From Paenibacillus sp. BIC5C1 (GTDB lineage Bacteria; Bacillota; Bacilli; Paenibacillales; Paenibacillaceae), in the NCBI RefSeq assembly GCF_032399705.1, contig NZ_CP135922.1, forward strand, positions 124,001-188,000: 64,000 nucleotides of DNA, in the 5' to 3' direction. How positions within the stretch are numbered: position 1 is the stretch's first letter; each line of letters opens with the position of its first letter. The notes under the pieces are model-generated. The model worked only from the letters and a program-made list of their open reading frames with translations. It had not been told where the DNA came from and did no database searches. This document shows positions 42,352 through 52,390 of this stretch, piece by piece. A program made the translations under genes and the position numbers.

Positions 42352-44631
42352 ATGTCGTGGAGTGAGGAGTGGGGTCTATTGTCCCGGACTTGGTATTATC
42401 GTTTACTGTTTTCTTATTTTCCTATTTTCTTTCTTACCATGACCGTACTCATTTTTATCGCTTTTGTTTTTATTAATGACATCTCCAGGGAAGAAACAAG
42501 GAAAGCAGACCGTATCTCTTCCAGCTATTTGGTGGACAGTCTGGACCGGACGATCCGGGATATTGAGTTGTCGGTTACGGAAGCGGTGCAGAGTGAGCAG
42601 TCCTATAAGTATTATTTTAATAGCCAGAACCAGGTGGGCAAGGAGACCGTGTACAGCATTGCACAGAGCTTGCGTGAGCTGACGAATTCCAACCCGTGGA
42701 TCCAATCGATTTATTTGTATGACAAGAAAAATGAAAGCGTTTTAACATCGAGCGGCTCCAAGGATGTAGACAGCTTTTCAGACAAGGCGTGGATCGACCG
42801 GATCGAGTCTGGTTCTCTTAATTCAGGCTGGCAGCCTGTCAGGGAATACGATGCAGGAGTTAATCAGCGTACGCCTATTCGGGTATTGACGGTGGATAAG
42901 GATATGCCCTTGCCATTCGGCTCCGATGGGGCGCTTGTCATTAATATCAAGATGAGCAGCATCGAGCAGAGCATTGATAGCATGGTTAATGGACAGCTTT
43001 CTTTCATGAGCATTCTTGACCGTGACGGTCAGGTTGTTTACGATGCGCATTCAGATCGTGAAGGTGCTGTAGAAGGGCAAGAGCTGAACACCCTTTCGCT
43101 GGAAAGATTGGGTTGGACGATCTCGAGTGGGATCAAGGAGGGGAACTTATACAGTTGGGTCTCAGTAGTTTCCTATGTATGGGTGATTATTGCGGTAGTT
43201 ACCGTCATTTGTGCGATCGTCTATATTATCTATATTACTCGTCGCAACTATAAACCCATCCAGATTATTATGAATCGGATTGAGGCTCATCAGATTCGGG
43301 TGCTTGAGCAATCGGGCTCACGGACCGATGAGATGAAATTGATTGATGGCGTGTTGGAAAACCTGATTAACCATATGATGGATTCGGACAAAAAGAGCAG
43401 GGAAAACGTGCTGCTGCAGCGCAGCAAACTTTTTAACGATCTGCTGAATGGGGAGAATCTCGATCATGCGGTAGAGCGATTAAAGGATCTTTCCCCGTTA
43501 ACTGGCGTGGATCATTCGTCATGCTTCGCTGTTGTGGTTGGTGAAATCAACCGATATGAGAAGGGATTTCAGGAACGGTTTACGAGAGGTGAGCAGAATA
43601 CACTCAAATTTGCGTTAATGAATGTTCTGCAAGAGCTCTCACGCAATGCGGGCATGCAATGCTGGACGGAATGGGTCAGCTCGGATCAGATTGCGATCCT
43701 TTTCCTGTCCACAGACGGTAACCCGGATATGACTGAGCAAATTCGCTTAGTTGCAGAGGAATGCCGATCCTGGGTTGAGCAGAATCTGCGTATATCATTA
43801 AGTTTCGGTATCGGACCGATCGCGGAAGGCATGAAGGCTATTCGTGAATCATACGTAGCGGCTGAGAATGTGATGCACCGCAGATTGCTGAGAGACGGTG
43901 ATGTTGCTCTGGCCGGGTATGGAGAAACCCAGCAGCAGCTGCTTGATACCTATACCTATTTGCAGATGATTGCTGATTTTGTTAAACGGTTTCGGATGTC
44001 GAGCAGTCAGTGGCGTGATCAACTGGAGGAGATCTTCGCGGCTTTTGAGCGTGATAAGCTGCCAGATGATGAGATTCACTCCTTGATTCAAGCGATGCTA
44101 CAGATGCTCAGCCGGGAAGTAGCGGTCATGTCCGAACAGCTGCAGGAGAAATTATCGGAGGAAAACATAAACAAGTGGTTGATGCTGATGAAAGAAGCGG
44201 AGACACTTGAAGGCATCAAAGACATTCTGTTTGATGATCTGACGGACTTGTTCAGAACTTATGTGTCGGTAACTGAAACCAAGAGCTACAAAGCGATGGT
44301 CAATGAAATGAAAAACTATATCGAAGAACAGTTTGCGAATCCTGATCTTTCGCTAAAACATCTGAGCGATCGATTCCAGATTACCGGCAAACATGCGAGT
44401 TATTTGTTCAAGACAGAGTTCAATATGAAGTTTGTCGACTTCCTTACAGAATTGCGGATGAAGGAAACGGAGCGGCTTCTGCGGAGTACGGATCTTTCCT
44501 TGCAGGACATAGCCTTAAAGGTGGGGTATGCCAATGGAATTACCTTGGGACGTGTATTCAAACGGGTTGAGGGTATTACACCAGGAGACTATCGCCGTAT
44601 GAAACGTGAACCTCACGATCCCGAGTCGTAA
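42352..44631 (+). CDS. Membrane-anchored AraC-family regulator
   Basis: The 759-residue protein is a one-component sensor of a kind frequent in Paenibacillus. It has a transmembrane helix (about 19-41), an extracytoplasmic sensor domain (about 43-265, Cache-like in appearance), a second helix (about 270-296), a long cytoplasmic linker, and a C-terminal AraC-type double helix-turn-helix (about 650-755; LSLKHLSDRFQITGKHASYLF and SLQDIALKVGYANG). It probably senses a sugar outside the cell and controls the transporter genes that follow on the same strand. ATG 42352 has no clear ribosome binding site; TTG 42379, with AGTGAGGAG 9 bp upstream, is a good alternative and would remove nine residues. 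The direct target is not shown by the sequence. Confidence 0.88.
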   Translation: MSWSEEWGLLSRTWYYRLLFSYFPIFFLTMTVLIFIAFVFINDISREETRKADRISSSYLVDSLDRTIRDIELSVTEAVQSEQSYKYYFNSQNQVGKETVYSIAQSLRELTNSNPWIQSIYLYDKKNESVLTSSGSKDVDSFSDKAWIDRIESGSLNSGWQPVREYDAGVNQRTPIRVLTVDKDMPLPFGSDGALVINIKMSSIEQSIDSMVNGQLSFMSILDRDGQVVYDAHSDREGAVEGQELNTLSLERLGWTISSGIKEGNLYSWVSVVSYVWVIIAVVTVICAIVYIIYITRRNYKPIQIIMNRIEAHQIRVLEQSGSRTDEMKLIDGVLENLINHMMDSDKKSRENVLLQRSKLFNDLLNGENLDHAVERLKDLSPLTGVDHSSCFAVVVGEINRYEKGFQERFTRGEQNTLKFALMNVLQELSRNAGMQCWTEWVSSDQIAILFLSTDGNPDMTEQIRLVAEECRSWVEQNLRISLSFGIGPIAEGMKAIRESYVAAENVMHRRLLRDGDVALAGYGETQQQLLDTYTYLQMIADFVKRFRMSSSQWRDQLEEIFAAFERDKLPDDEIHSLIQAMLQMLSREVAVMSEQLQEKLSEENINKWLMLMKEAETLEGIKDILFDDLTDLFRTYVSVTETKSYKAMVNEMKNYIEEQFANPDLSLKHLSDRFQITGKHASYLFKTEFNMKFVDFLTELRMKETERLLRSTDLSLQDIALKVGYANGITLGRVFKRVEGITPGDYRRMKREPHDPES

Positions 44632-45078
44632 ACACAGACTTAATATGCGAGTACATTATGACAAACAATGGGGTGGAATTCATGCGGACTTCTCTCAGGA
44701 GAAGACGTGTAGAAGTTCACCTTTTTGCTGTGAGTATGACCTCTAAATTGGGCTTGAGGCCTGTGTTTATGCAAGAACCCCATAGTTTTATGCCTGTTTT
44801 AGGCCCTTTTACGAATATAGGCAGTATATGAAAATGGTTTATTGTATCTGATTACAGTTGAACCGGAGAGGGGAAAGCTTGAGTGAAGACGACTGCAGGC
44901 ACCGCGGGCATTAACAGAGCATCGAAGAATATAGTCAGTCTGCGAAAATCATCACAGGAGATAAACTATTATCCTTATGTAAGCGTTTGCGAAACGAGTT
45001 TATTGCAAGAGTGAGCAAAGATGTGGAATACTCTGGGCAAGCTTTAAACATTCACGCATAGCCAAAGGGGATGACAAA
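44632..45078. other. Intergenic region before the sugar transporter genes
   Basis: The 447-bp gap has no gene. It contains a cre-like site (44978-44991), an AAGGGG ribosome binding site near 45064-45069, and short inverted sequences. I could not pick a promoter with confidence. The AraC regulator probably binds here. Confidence 0.5.
44978..44991 (+). promoter_or_regulatory. Degenerate cre-like site before the sugar transporter
   Basis: TGTAAGCGTTTGCG matches the cre consensus TGWAANCGNTNWCA at all but two of the defined positions. It lies about 90 bp before the lipoprotein gene, where CcpA could repress the operon. Confidence 0.4.
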
Positions 45079-46668
45079 ATGACAAGAAAATCAACCAAAG
45101 GGAGTCTCAAGAAATGGATGGGTCTGGCGCTTACGATGGTAATGGGCGTTTCACTACTTGCGGGGTGCTCGTCTGCATCAGATCAAGAATCAGCAGAAGG
45201 TGGCACATCAGGCAGTAGTGAGCGCGTTACCTTAAAGGTGGAGATTTTCGATCGTGGGAACAGTCCTTCGCCTTACACCATTACGAACAACTATCTATCT
45301 AAAATGATTCAGGAGAAGTTCGGCGACCCCAACAACATTGATGTGCAGTTTGTACCCGTTCAGCGTTCAGAGGAAGTCACCAAGCTGAATGTCCTGATGG
45401 CTAGCAATACAGATGTCCCCGATATTGTCTTTGTCTATGACTCCAGCGTGTTTTACCGCTATGCCCAGCAGGGCGGACTAACGGATGTCGGTGAACTGAT
45501 TAATCAGTATGGACCAAACCTGAAGAAATTCCTGGGTGAAGATACATTGAAATTTGGGCAAGTGGAAGGGCAACAGTTCGCCGTACCGGGTAAACGTGCG
45601 ATCACAGGCAGATATAGCTCTTATATTCGTCAGGATTGGCTCGATAAACTGGGATTACCGGTGCCGAAAACCACGGATGAACTTTATAGCACTTTGAAAG
45701 CGTTTAAAGAGAAGGATCCTGGCGGGCTTGGCAGCAAAAACATCCCAATGGGTATGGCACTTGCACCGGCTCAGTTCGAGACACTAATCTATTCGTTTAT
45801 CAAACCGGTAAGTGGAGATCTGACTTATGGTCAACGTTATGAATTGCCTTTGCATGAAGGATTCAAAGATTCGATGAAATTCCTGAACAAGCTCTACAAT
45901 GAAGGACTGATCAGTAAAGATTTCAGTTTGGATGAAGATAAAACACAGTTAGGTAAGGACATACAGAATGGCAACGTAGGTTACTGGTCTGAAGATGTCG
46001 ATGCCATGTTCTACGGAGATGGTACACTGGATAATTTGCGCAAAAATGTGGACGGTAGCGAAGTACTGCCGGTTGATGTATACACGAATCCGAATGCAGA
46101 TAACAAACACATCAAGTCCCGCTACGGAACAAACGGGATGTATATTATGATTCCGAAGAGCAGCAAACGTTCTGTGGAAGCAATTAAATATTTGGACTGG
46201 ATGGCCTCCGACAACAACCTGATCGATATCTACAGCGGTGTGGAAGGGGAGAATTATGATCTGGTAGATGGCATTCCAGTTGTGAAGGACGATGCATCCC
46301 AGGAAGCGAAGGATCGTTTGTTTAACGCAGGGGATACAGCGATTATCTCGAACGGTAAAAATATTGGCGATCAGGCAACGAATGAAAAAGCATGGATTCT
46401 GGGCTTTCCGAAAAACAACCAGGATTTATTAAAACAGTCGATTGATATCGCCAACACGGACACGGTAGGACCGATCATCTTTGACAAACCGATTGAGGCG
46501 GAGATGAAGTACAGTACAGCGCTCAAAGACAAGCTGAACGTCATCATTGTTAAAACAGCGATGGCGAAGCCTGAAGAATTCGACGCAGTATATGAACGGG
46601 AAATGAATGATTTCATGTCCCTGGGCGGCACAGAGCTGAAGAAAGAGCTTGAAGAAGCCTTACAGTAG
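45079..46668 (+). CDS. Sugar-binding lipoprotein of an LplA-type ABC importer
   Basis: The 529-residue extracellular solute-binding protein has a lipoprotein signal (basic N-terminus, hydrophobic core, lipobox LLAGC with Cys30) followed by a Ser/Gly-rich linker and a large binding domain. The length and the YLDWMASDNNLIDIYSGVEGENY segment fit the LplA-type family 1 proteins that bind oligosaccharides, common in Paenibacillus. The ligand cannot be told. The two permease genes follow on the same strand; no ATPase is encoded here, so the MsmX-type ATPase at 28-29 kb is a likely partner. AAAGGGG precedes the ATG. Confidence 0.9.
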   Translation: MTRKSTKGSLKKWMGLALTMVMGVSLLAGCSSASDQESAEGGTSGSSERVTLKVEIFDRGNSPSPYTITNNYLSKMIQEKFGDPNNIDVQFVPVQRSEEVTKLNVLMASNTDVPDIVFVYDSSVFYRYAQQGGLTDVGELINQYGPNLKKFLGEDTLKFGQVEGQQFAVPGKRAITGRYSSYIRQDWLDKLGLPVPKTTDELYSTLKAFKEKDPGGLGSKNIPMGMALAPAQFETLIYSFIKPVSGDLTYGQRYELPLHEGFKDSMKFLNKLYNEGLISKDFSLDEDKTQLGKDIQNGNVGYWSEDVDAMFYGDGTLDNLRKNVDGSEVLPVDVYTNPNADNKHIKSRYGTNGMYIMIPKSSKRSVEAIKYLDWMASDNNLIDIYSGVEGENYDLVDGIPVVKDDASQEAKDRLFNAGDTAIISNGKNIGDQATNEKAWILGFPKNNQDLLKQSIDIANTDTVGPIIFDKPIEAEMKYSTALKDKLNVIIVKTAMAKPEEFDAVYEREMNDFMSLGGTELKKELEEALQ

Positions 46669-46748
46669 CTCATTGCAAAATACACCATCTTATTCTTTCA
46701 TGATTTGAGACAGATAACCATACGAATGCTTAACTTTGAAAGGGACCT

Positions 46749-46769
46749 GTGCCGCCGGCTTGGCGGCAC
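46749..46769 (+). other. Intercistronic hairpin between binding-protein and permease genes
   Basis: A perfect 8-bp stem GTGCCGCC/GGCGGCAC with a 5-nt loop is followed by TGCCGTTTCTTTG, which has too few T residues for a strong terminator. Such hairpins stabilise the upstream mRNA or terminate part of the transcripts, so that more binding protein than permease is made. Confidence 0.65.
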
Positions 46770-46801
46770 TGCCGTTTCTTTGTTGATAGGAGGAAACCGA
46801 C

Positions 46802-47701
46802 ATGACCCTCACATATTTGAAAAGGTACTGGCAATTGTACGCACTGATTTCTTTGCCCCTCATTTACTTTGTAATTTTCCGTTATGGACCGATGTACGGT
46901 GTGCAGATCGCCTTTAAAGACTTCAACCTGTTTCAGGGTATCAGCGGCAGTGAGTGGATCGGTTTTGATGCGTTTCGTGAGGTGTTTGGGATGCGAGACT
47001 TCTACACCACATTACGCAATACCTTTATGCTGAATTTTCTTGATCTGATCGTTTCGTTCCCTGCTCCAATCATACTTGCCATTATGCTCTATGAAGTTCG
47101 ATTTAAATGGTTCAAAAAAATATCGCAGACGATTCTGTACATTCCTCACTTTATCTCATGGGTCATCATCGGGGGGATTGTATACCAATTGTTCGGCAAT
47201 CAATCCGGTATGGTTAACGGAGTACTGGAGAGCATGGGCTTAAATCCGATACCATTTTTGACAGAGAAAAATCCTTGGCTTGTTACGTATCTGTTCACAG
47301 GTGTCTGGCAAAGTGCAGGATGGGGAACCATTTTATATCTGGCCGCATTAACCGGCGTGAACAGGGAGTTGTTTGAAGCGGCTGAGATTGATGGCGCAAC
47401 GCGGCTGAAGAGAATCTGGCATATCACGTTGCCAAGTATCAAACCAACCATTGTCACCTTGCTTATTCTTAATCTTGGACATATGGTCAGCATCGGTTTT
47501 GATCGCCCTTATATCATCGGTAACACGGCCGTTCGTGAATATTCGGATGTACTTAGTACTTTTGTATACAGGGTCGGTCTTGAATCAGGACAGTATACGC
47601 TCGCAACCGTTGTTGGATTGTTCCAGGCCGTTGTGGGACTGATCTTCGTACTCGGCTCCAACTATATTTCGAAAAAGGCAACCGGTGAAGGTATTTTATA
47701 G
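46802..47701 (+). CDS. Sugar ABC transporter permease, LplB type
   Basis: The 299-residue membrane protein has about six transmembrane helices and the EAA-type loop that contacts the ATPase (ELFEAAEIDGATRLKRIWHITLPSI, near 198-222). It matches the LplB/YtcP-like first permease of oligosaccharide importers. The ATG follows AGGAGG by about 8 bp. It is paired with the next permease and uses the lipoprotein upstream. Confidence 0.92.
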   Translation: MTLTYLKRYWQLYALISLPLIYFVIFRYGPMYGVQIAFKDFNLFQGISGSEWIGFDAFREVFGMRDFYTTLRNTFMLNFLDLIVSFPAPIILAIMLYEVRFKWFKKISQTILYIPHFISWVIIGGIVYQLFGNQSGMVNGVLESMGLNPIPFLTEKNPWLVTYLFTGVWQSAGWGTILYLAALTGVNRELFEAAEIDGATRLKRIWHITLPSIKPTIVTLLILNLGHMVSIGFDRPYIIGNTAVREYSDVLSTFVYRVGLESGQYTLATVVGLFQAVVGLIFVLGSNYISKKATGEGIL

Positions 47702-47770
47702 ATGCTCAAAAATGAAAGATACGCCAATCGGCTAATTTGTATAGACCATTAGTAAAGGAGTTGTGCGCAG

Positions 47771-48643
47771 ATGAGTGAACGCACCTCAAACCGGATTTTT
47801 GATATCGTTAATATCTCCTTTATCACCCTGTTTGTTATATTCTGTCTGGCTCCATTTCTGCACACGATTGCGATATCGTTCAGTTCGAACCGGGCAATTA
47901 CATCGGGTGAAGTGACCATATTCCCCAAAGAATTCAATTGGGATGCGTATATTCAGGTGTTTTCTGATCAATCAATGATCTATTCACTCGGTTATACGAC
48001 TGTTCTTACGATCGCCACTACAGTGCTGTGCATGATGTTCACGCTCGCTGCGGCTTATCCGCTGACCAAGAAAAAATTGAAAGGTCGCAAGCTCTTCATG
48101 TATGTGATCATCATTACGATGTTCTTCAGTGGCGGGATCATTCCCGAGTACTTGCTCATTCGTGACCTGCACTTGCTCAATTCGGTTTGGGCACTGATTC
48201 TGCCGGGTCTCGTGAGTCCGTTTAACCTGATTATCCTGATTTCGTTCTTCAGGGGCATACCGGAAAGTCTGGAGGAATCGGCAGAAATTGATGGTAGCTC
48301 ACATATACACACGCTCTTTAAAATCATCTTGCCCTTATCCATGCCTGTGCTGGCTACTCTGGCCCTTTTCTATGCGGTTGGACGCTGGAATGGCTTCCAG
48401 GATTCCCTGATGTATATCAATGATCCAAAGCTGTACCCACTACAGCTGAAGCTCTTCCAAATGGTACAGAATAACATGGTCAGCGAGCTTACACAGATGG
48501 AGGGGGCAAACCGTACACCTTTAACTCCGGAAAGTCTCAAGGCTGCCACTGTTATCTTCGCAACCGTACCGATTCTTCTTGTCTATCCATGGCTGCAAAA
48601 ATATTTTGTTAGCGGTGCCATGCTTGGGGCGGTCAAGGGTTGA
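47771..48643 (+). CDS. Sugar ABC transporter permease, LplC type
   Basis: The 290-residue protein has six predicted transmembrane helices and its own EAA loop (ESLEESAEIDGSSHIHTLFKIILPLS). The C-terminal MLGAVKG ending is typical of LplC-type permeases. AAAGGAG precedes the ATG. It completes the two-permease channel of the importer. Confidence 0.92.
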   Translation: MSERTSNRIFDIVNISFITLFVIFCLAPFLHTIAISFSSNRAITSGEVTIFPKEFNWDAYIQVFSDQSMIYSLGYTTVLTIATTVLCMMFTLAAAYPLTKKKLKGRKLFMYVIIITMFFSGGIIPEYLLIRDLHLLNSVWALILPGLVSPFNLIILISFFRGIPESLEESAEIDGSSHIHTLFKIILPLSMPVLATLALFYAVGRWNGFQDSLMYINDPKLYPLQLKLFQMVQNNMVSELTQMEGANRTPLTPESLKAATVIFATVPILLVYPWLQKYFVSGAMLGAVKG

Positions 48644-48712
48644 TGTAAGGGGCATAGCGCAAACGCAGGTCGTTGGCACATCGTTAAATGCATTCGTTTG
48701 GAGGGAATAGAT

Positions 48713-50464
48713 ATGTACAGACAACTGGTGGAAAGCAATGACAGAGCAGTTCAAAAAGGGATATTACGGCAAGTGCTTGATTCGGAAAGCCGTTATTTTG
48801 GAGGGACGATTGATCCCTCTACAGGTATTGCCTGGGTCAACCATACGACCGGAACACCTACGGACATGTGTTACTGGGGTGCAGCACTCGTCAATCCGGA
48901 TTCGATCTATTATCGGGATGAGGATCTGTTAAATCGTCTGCGGCTTGCATCGGAGTACGTACTACGTAATCAGCATGGAGACGGCTCTATCTCCCCCGGT
49001 TGGACCAATTCCCATTCTCCACCGGATACTGCATTTCTCGTCGTGGGATATGCCCAGTTATACCAACTTCTTCAGCAACAGGACTGGGAGCTATTGCAAC
49101 CTGTGTTGGACAATATGCGCCTGTTTCTGGAACGAACTGCTCCAGTCTTGCTGACTGGAGGCTGTCATACGCCGAATCATCGCTGGGTGCTATGCGCGGC
49201 GCTCGGTTTCCTGCATCAATTGTTTGACATGGAGGAAGCTGTGCAGCGTGTAGAGCAGTGGCTGACTGAAGGTATAGACATTACGCCTGATGGGGAGTGG
49301 ACTGAACGAAGCAACGGAATCTACAACGCGGTTAGCGACATCATGTTGATTCATGCGGCACGCCTGTTAGACCGTCCCGAATTGCTGGAATCGGTGAGAC
49401 TCAATCTTCGCATGATGGTGTATCTTGTACATCCAACAGGTGAGGTTGTTACGGATTACTCAGGTCGCCAGGATCTGGGGAGCGTGCATGATTTATCACC
49501 GTATTACTTGCCATATGCCATTTTGGCCCGGTTGGATGGTGATCCGATCTTTGCCGGCATGGCAGATTGGGCGGGGGAAATGTTAACAGATCCCGGCGTC
49601 TGCTCGGTCAACGCACTCGTCCGGCTGCTGCTGGAGCCGGAGCTTCAGCAGGCACGTAAGGCACGCGATCAGCTGCCTGAGCGGTACGAGATCATACTGA
49701 ATGAACGATTTGTGCGGGAGGACTATTTACAGCGAATGGATTCGGCAGGTCATCATGGACGCATCTCGCACAGCCGGTTGCATACGGAATTCGGCGCACC
49801 TGTAGCACGTATTCGGTCCGGTAATACAAGTGCCACTGTCATGACGGAGGTGCCTTCATTCTTTGCCCTTCGTCATGGTGCGGTACGTCTGCTGGCCGTT
49901 CAGTTGGCCTCCTATTTTAATCCAGGGTATGTGCCGATGCAGCACATGTCTCGATTGCCAGCAGGTTACCGCCTGACGGGCGAACAGAAGAAAGGTTACT
50001 ACGGTCCGATCCCGATTAGCCAACTGCCTGAGACGGCGGGAACAGCTATCAGTCCGTGGTATTTATTGCCCCATCAGAGTCGAGCGCTCACCCATGAGCA
50101 GACGTTTCTTGTACAGACTGAAGTAGTAAGAACCGAAAATGGCTGGACACTAAAACTGGCAGGAGAGCAGCCAGAGCAGATTATGGTGCAGCTGTCTTTC
50201 GTGTTCGGAAGCGAGGGCGAGCTTTCCCGTGGGGAATTGCTTAAGACGGATGAGGGCCATTATCTATGGAAGAGCGGCACGTTGCGTTATTCCTGCGGAG
50301 ATGATTGGATTGAGCTGACCGGAGGCGAAGTGGGGCATTTGGCGGCAACTGTACGTGAGGCGAAGCTGCCTGATAAGTGTAAAGTTGTGCTGGTTAACTT
50401 TATGACCCCTTTCCACAAAACGGTTGATATCTCTCTTTCGCCATCCTTGGCGTTGAAGCTGTAA
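48713..50464 (+). CDS. Probable glycan-active enzyme of (alpha/alpha)-toroid type, family unassigned
   Basis: The 583-residue protein shares a transcription unit with the sugar importer and has no signal peptide, so it should act on imported oligosaccharides in the cytoplasm. Residues 1-320 look helical with repeated W/Y-rich segments (NHTTGTPTDMCYWGAAL, SPPDTAFLVVGYAQL, NGIYNAVSDIMLIHAARLL), like the toroids of polysaccharide lyases and some glycoside hydrolases. The C-terminal 220 residues look beta-rich (TVMTEVPSFFALRHGAVRL). I cannot assign a family with certainty. The ATG at 48713 follows GGAGGG by 8 bp; the TTG at 48698 is less likely. A terminator lies 40 bp after the stop. Confidence 0.75.
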   Translation: MYRQLVESNDRAVQKGILRQVLDSESRYFGGTIDPSTGIAWVNHTTGTPTDMCYWGAALVNPDSIYYRDEDLLNRLRLASEYVLRNQHGDGSISPGWTNSHSPPDTAFLVVGYAQLYQLLQQQDWELLQPVLDNMRLFLERTAPVLLTGGCHTPNHRWVLCAALGFLHQLFDMEEAVQRVEQWLTEGIDITPDGEWTERSNGIYNAVSDIMLIHAARLLDRPELLESVRLNLRMMVYLVHPTGEVVTDYSGRQDLGSVHDLSPYYLPYAILARLDGDPIFAGMADWAGEMLTDPGVCSVNALVRLLLEPELQQARKARDQLPERYEIILNERFVREDYLQRMDSAGHHGRISHSRLHTEFGAPVARIRSGNTSATVMTEVPSFFALRHGAVRLLAVQLASYFNPGYVPMQHMSRLPAGYRLTGEQKKGYYGPIPISQLPETAGTAISPWYLLPHQSRALTHEQTFLVQTEVVRTENGWTLKLAGEQPEQIMVQLSFVFGSEGELSRGELLKTDEGHYLWKSGTLRYSCGDDWIELTGGEVGHLAATVREAKLPDKCKVVLVNFMTPFHKTVDISLSPSLALKL

Positions 50465-50502
50465 TTCAGATGAATCTCTTTATGAGGAAGAGTACATGAT
50501 GC

Positions 50503-50551
50503 AAAAAGATGACATTTCATTCGAAAGGGATGAGGGGTGTCATCTTTTTTG
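50503..50551 (+). terminator. Rho-independent terminator of the sugar operon
   Basis: AAAAAGATGACA pairs with TGTCATCTTTTTT around an internal loop. It could act in both directions. Confidence 0.8.
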
Positions 50552-50607
50552 CGCATTTTTGGCATAAACGACATGAAACTACATATTGAGAAGTGGGCCT
50601 TAAGATG

Positions 50608-50616
50608 TGGTATACT
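50608..50616 (+). promoter_or_regulatory. Extended -10 promoter of the TPR protein gene
   Basis: TGG before TATACT (50611-50616), with a TTGAGA 19 bp further upstream. Its predicted start near 50623 excludes translation from the ATG at 50624. Confidence 0.55.
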
Positions 50617-50656
50617 GGAGAGTATGAATGAAAGCAAAGAGGAGGTGCCTTGGAAG

Positions 50657-52390
50657 ATGAAGGGCAAGCTACTGCGGGCTGAGGGACACCTTGCCAATGT
50701 AATACCGATTCACTTGGATGCTTCTTTCTTTTTTGAGAGAGCTGTCCGCTCGCTGGACCGTAATCACGTCGACAAGGCATTAAAATATTTTCGTAAAGCT
50801 GTTGAATATGAACCGGAAAATCCGGTGAATCATTGTAATATGGCGGGTATATTATCAGAGAAGGGGGATTACGAGGCTTCCAATGCCGTTCTTGCGCATG
50901 TGCTCGACGTGGTAGATCCGTCCATGACGGAATGTTATTTCTACATGGCGAACAATTATGCGAATATGGATCGGTTTGAAGAAGCTGAGCAAGCGCTTGT
51001 TACGTATTTGGAGGAGGATACCCAGGGTCAGTTTATGACGGAAGCCGAAGAGATGATGGAGCTTCTGTACTACGAGCTGGATCGACCAGCCAAACTGAAC
51101 CGGATCAAATCACGTAAAGGTGTCGTTGAGCACGATCAGGCGCGAGAATTGTTGGAGCAAGGAAAGTTTGCACAGGCGGCTGAGCTGCTGGAAGGCATGT
51201 CACCGGATTATCCTGATTATTTGGCTGCTCGCAACAACTTGGCGCTTGCCTATTATTATATGGGGCTGTTTCCCAAAGCCAAAGATACGATTGCCGAGGT
51301 CCTGGAGCAGGAGCCAGGTAATTTGCATGCACTGTGTAATCTGGCGATCTTCCACCAGAACGAGAATAGAGCCGACCAAGTGCTGCTTCTGATCAAAAAA
51401 TTGCGTGTCATCGTGCCTTTTCAGCACGAACAGGTATACAAGCTGGCTACCACCATGGGTATCCTGGGTCAACATGATACGGCTTATGTACATTTCCGTC
51501 GTCTGTTGAAGGATGAAGATACCGCTGCAGATCCGGCCCTCGCACATTATGCAGCAGTTGCAGCTTATAATACCGAACGTTACGATTCAGCTGAACGTCT
51601 GTGGCGTCATGTGGGCAAGTTGGATCCGGGTTCGGAAGTATCCCGGTATTATCTGTCGGGTCTTGAGGCTGTGAGACAGGGAGAAAAAGATCCTGAGAAA
51701 TTAAGTTATCACTATCATCTGCCATTTGACGAGCAATTCAGACAGTGGGAGAACTATGGCAACGGCATACCTGAAGAGATGAAAAATGATCCCTTGATCC
51801 GTTCCTCTTTCTTCTGGGCGTTGCGACATGGAGATCGGGCTACCAAGCTTCAGGTCATTCATGCGCTTGGCATGATCGGTGATTATGAGGTGCAACAAGC
51901 ACTGCAATCCTTTATCCAGGAACCTGGTGAAGATCAGGAATTGGTGGAAGCTGCTCGTTCCGTATTAAACGGTCTTGGTTCAGAAGGAGCTGAGCAGGAT
52001 GAATCTCCTGTTCTGCGACCGCTAACTGCATTGAGTAAGCGCACGATTCCAAAGATGGAATCGATGACGGAACAAACGGAGGCTAAACCTTCTTCGCATT
52101 GGCAGGCGGTCGTGGACCGTGCGTTACAGATGTCTGAGGCCAAAGCGGAATTACAGCAAGAAATGGAGCGGCTGTGGACCGATTATGTATCTCGCGTACA
52201 CCCGGAGGTACCTGGCACGAAGCAAATTGAAGGCTTGGCTGCGGGATTGGAATATTTGGCTGCTAAAATTCATAGTCGTCCAGTGACCTACCAAAGCATA
52301 GCCGATCGGTATGGCATATCAGCTGCCACAGTCAGCAAATATGCACGGCAAATTAATAAAGTGTGCAATTCCAACCCACCGGTCCAATAA
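50657..52390 (+). CDS. TPR-repeat protein, YvcD-like
   Basis: A 577-residue protein of tetratricopeptide repeats (DHVDKALKYFRKAVEYEPENP, NLALAYYYMGLFPKAKD, and others between about residues 30 and 330) followed by a region that ends in a helix-turn-helix-like segment (PVTYQSIADRYGISAATVSKYARQINK, about 550-575). TPR arrays mediate protein-protein contacts; the C-terminal motif suggests DNA binding or a paired adaptor. It resembles B. subtilis YvcD, also located just before trxB. ATG 50657 is preferred because GAGGAGG lies just upstream and the promoter excludes earlier starts. The cellular role is unknown. Confidence 0.82.
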   Translation: MKGKLLRAEGHLANVIPIHLDASFFFERAVRSLDRNHVDKALKYFRKAVEYEPENPVNHCNMAGILSEKGDYEASNAVLAHVLDVVDPSMTECYFYMANNYANMDRFEEAEQALVTYLEEDTQGQFMTEAEEMMELLYYELDRPAKLNRIKSRKGVVEHDQARELLEQGKFAQAAELLEGMSPDYPDYLAARNNLALAYYYMGLFPKAKDTIAEVLEQEPGNLHALCNLAIFHQNENRADQVLLLIKKLRVIVPFQHEQVYKLATTMGILGQHDTAYVHFRRLLKDEDTAADPALAHYAAVAAYNTERYDSAERLWRHVGKLDPGSEVSRYYLSGLEAVRQGEKDPEKLSYHYHLPFDEQFRQWENYGNGIPEEMKNDPLIRSSFFWALRHGDRATKLQVIHALGMIGDYEVQQALQSFIQEPGEDQELVEAARSVLNGLGSEGAEQDESPVLRPLTALSKRTIPKMESMTEQTEAKPSSHWQAVVDRALQMSEAKAELQQEMERLWTDYVSRVHPEVPGTKQIEGLAAGLEYLAAKIHSRPVTYQSIADRYGISAATVSKYARQINKVCNSNPPVQ

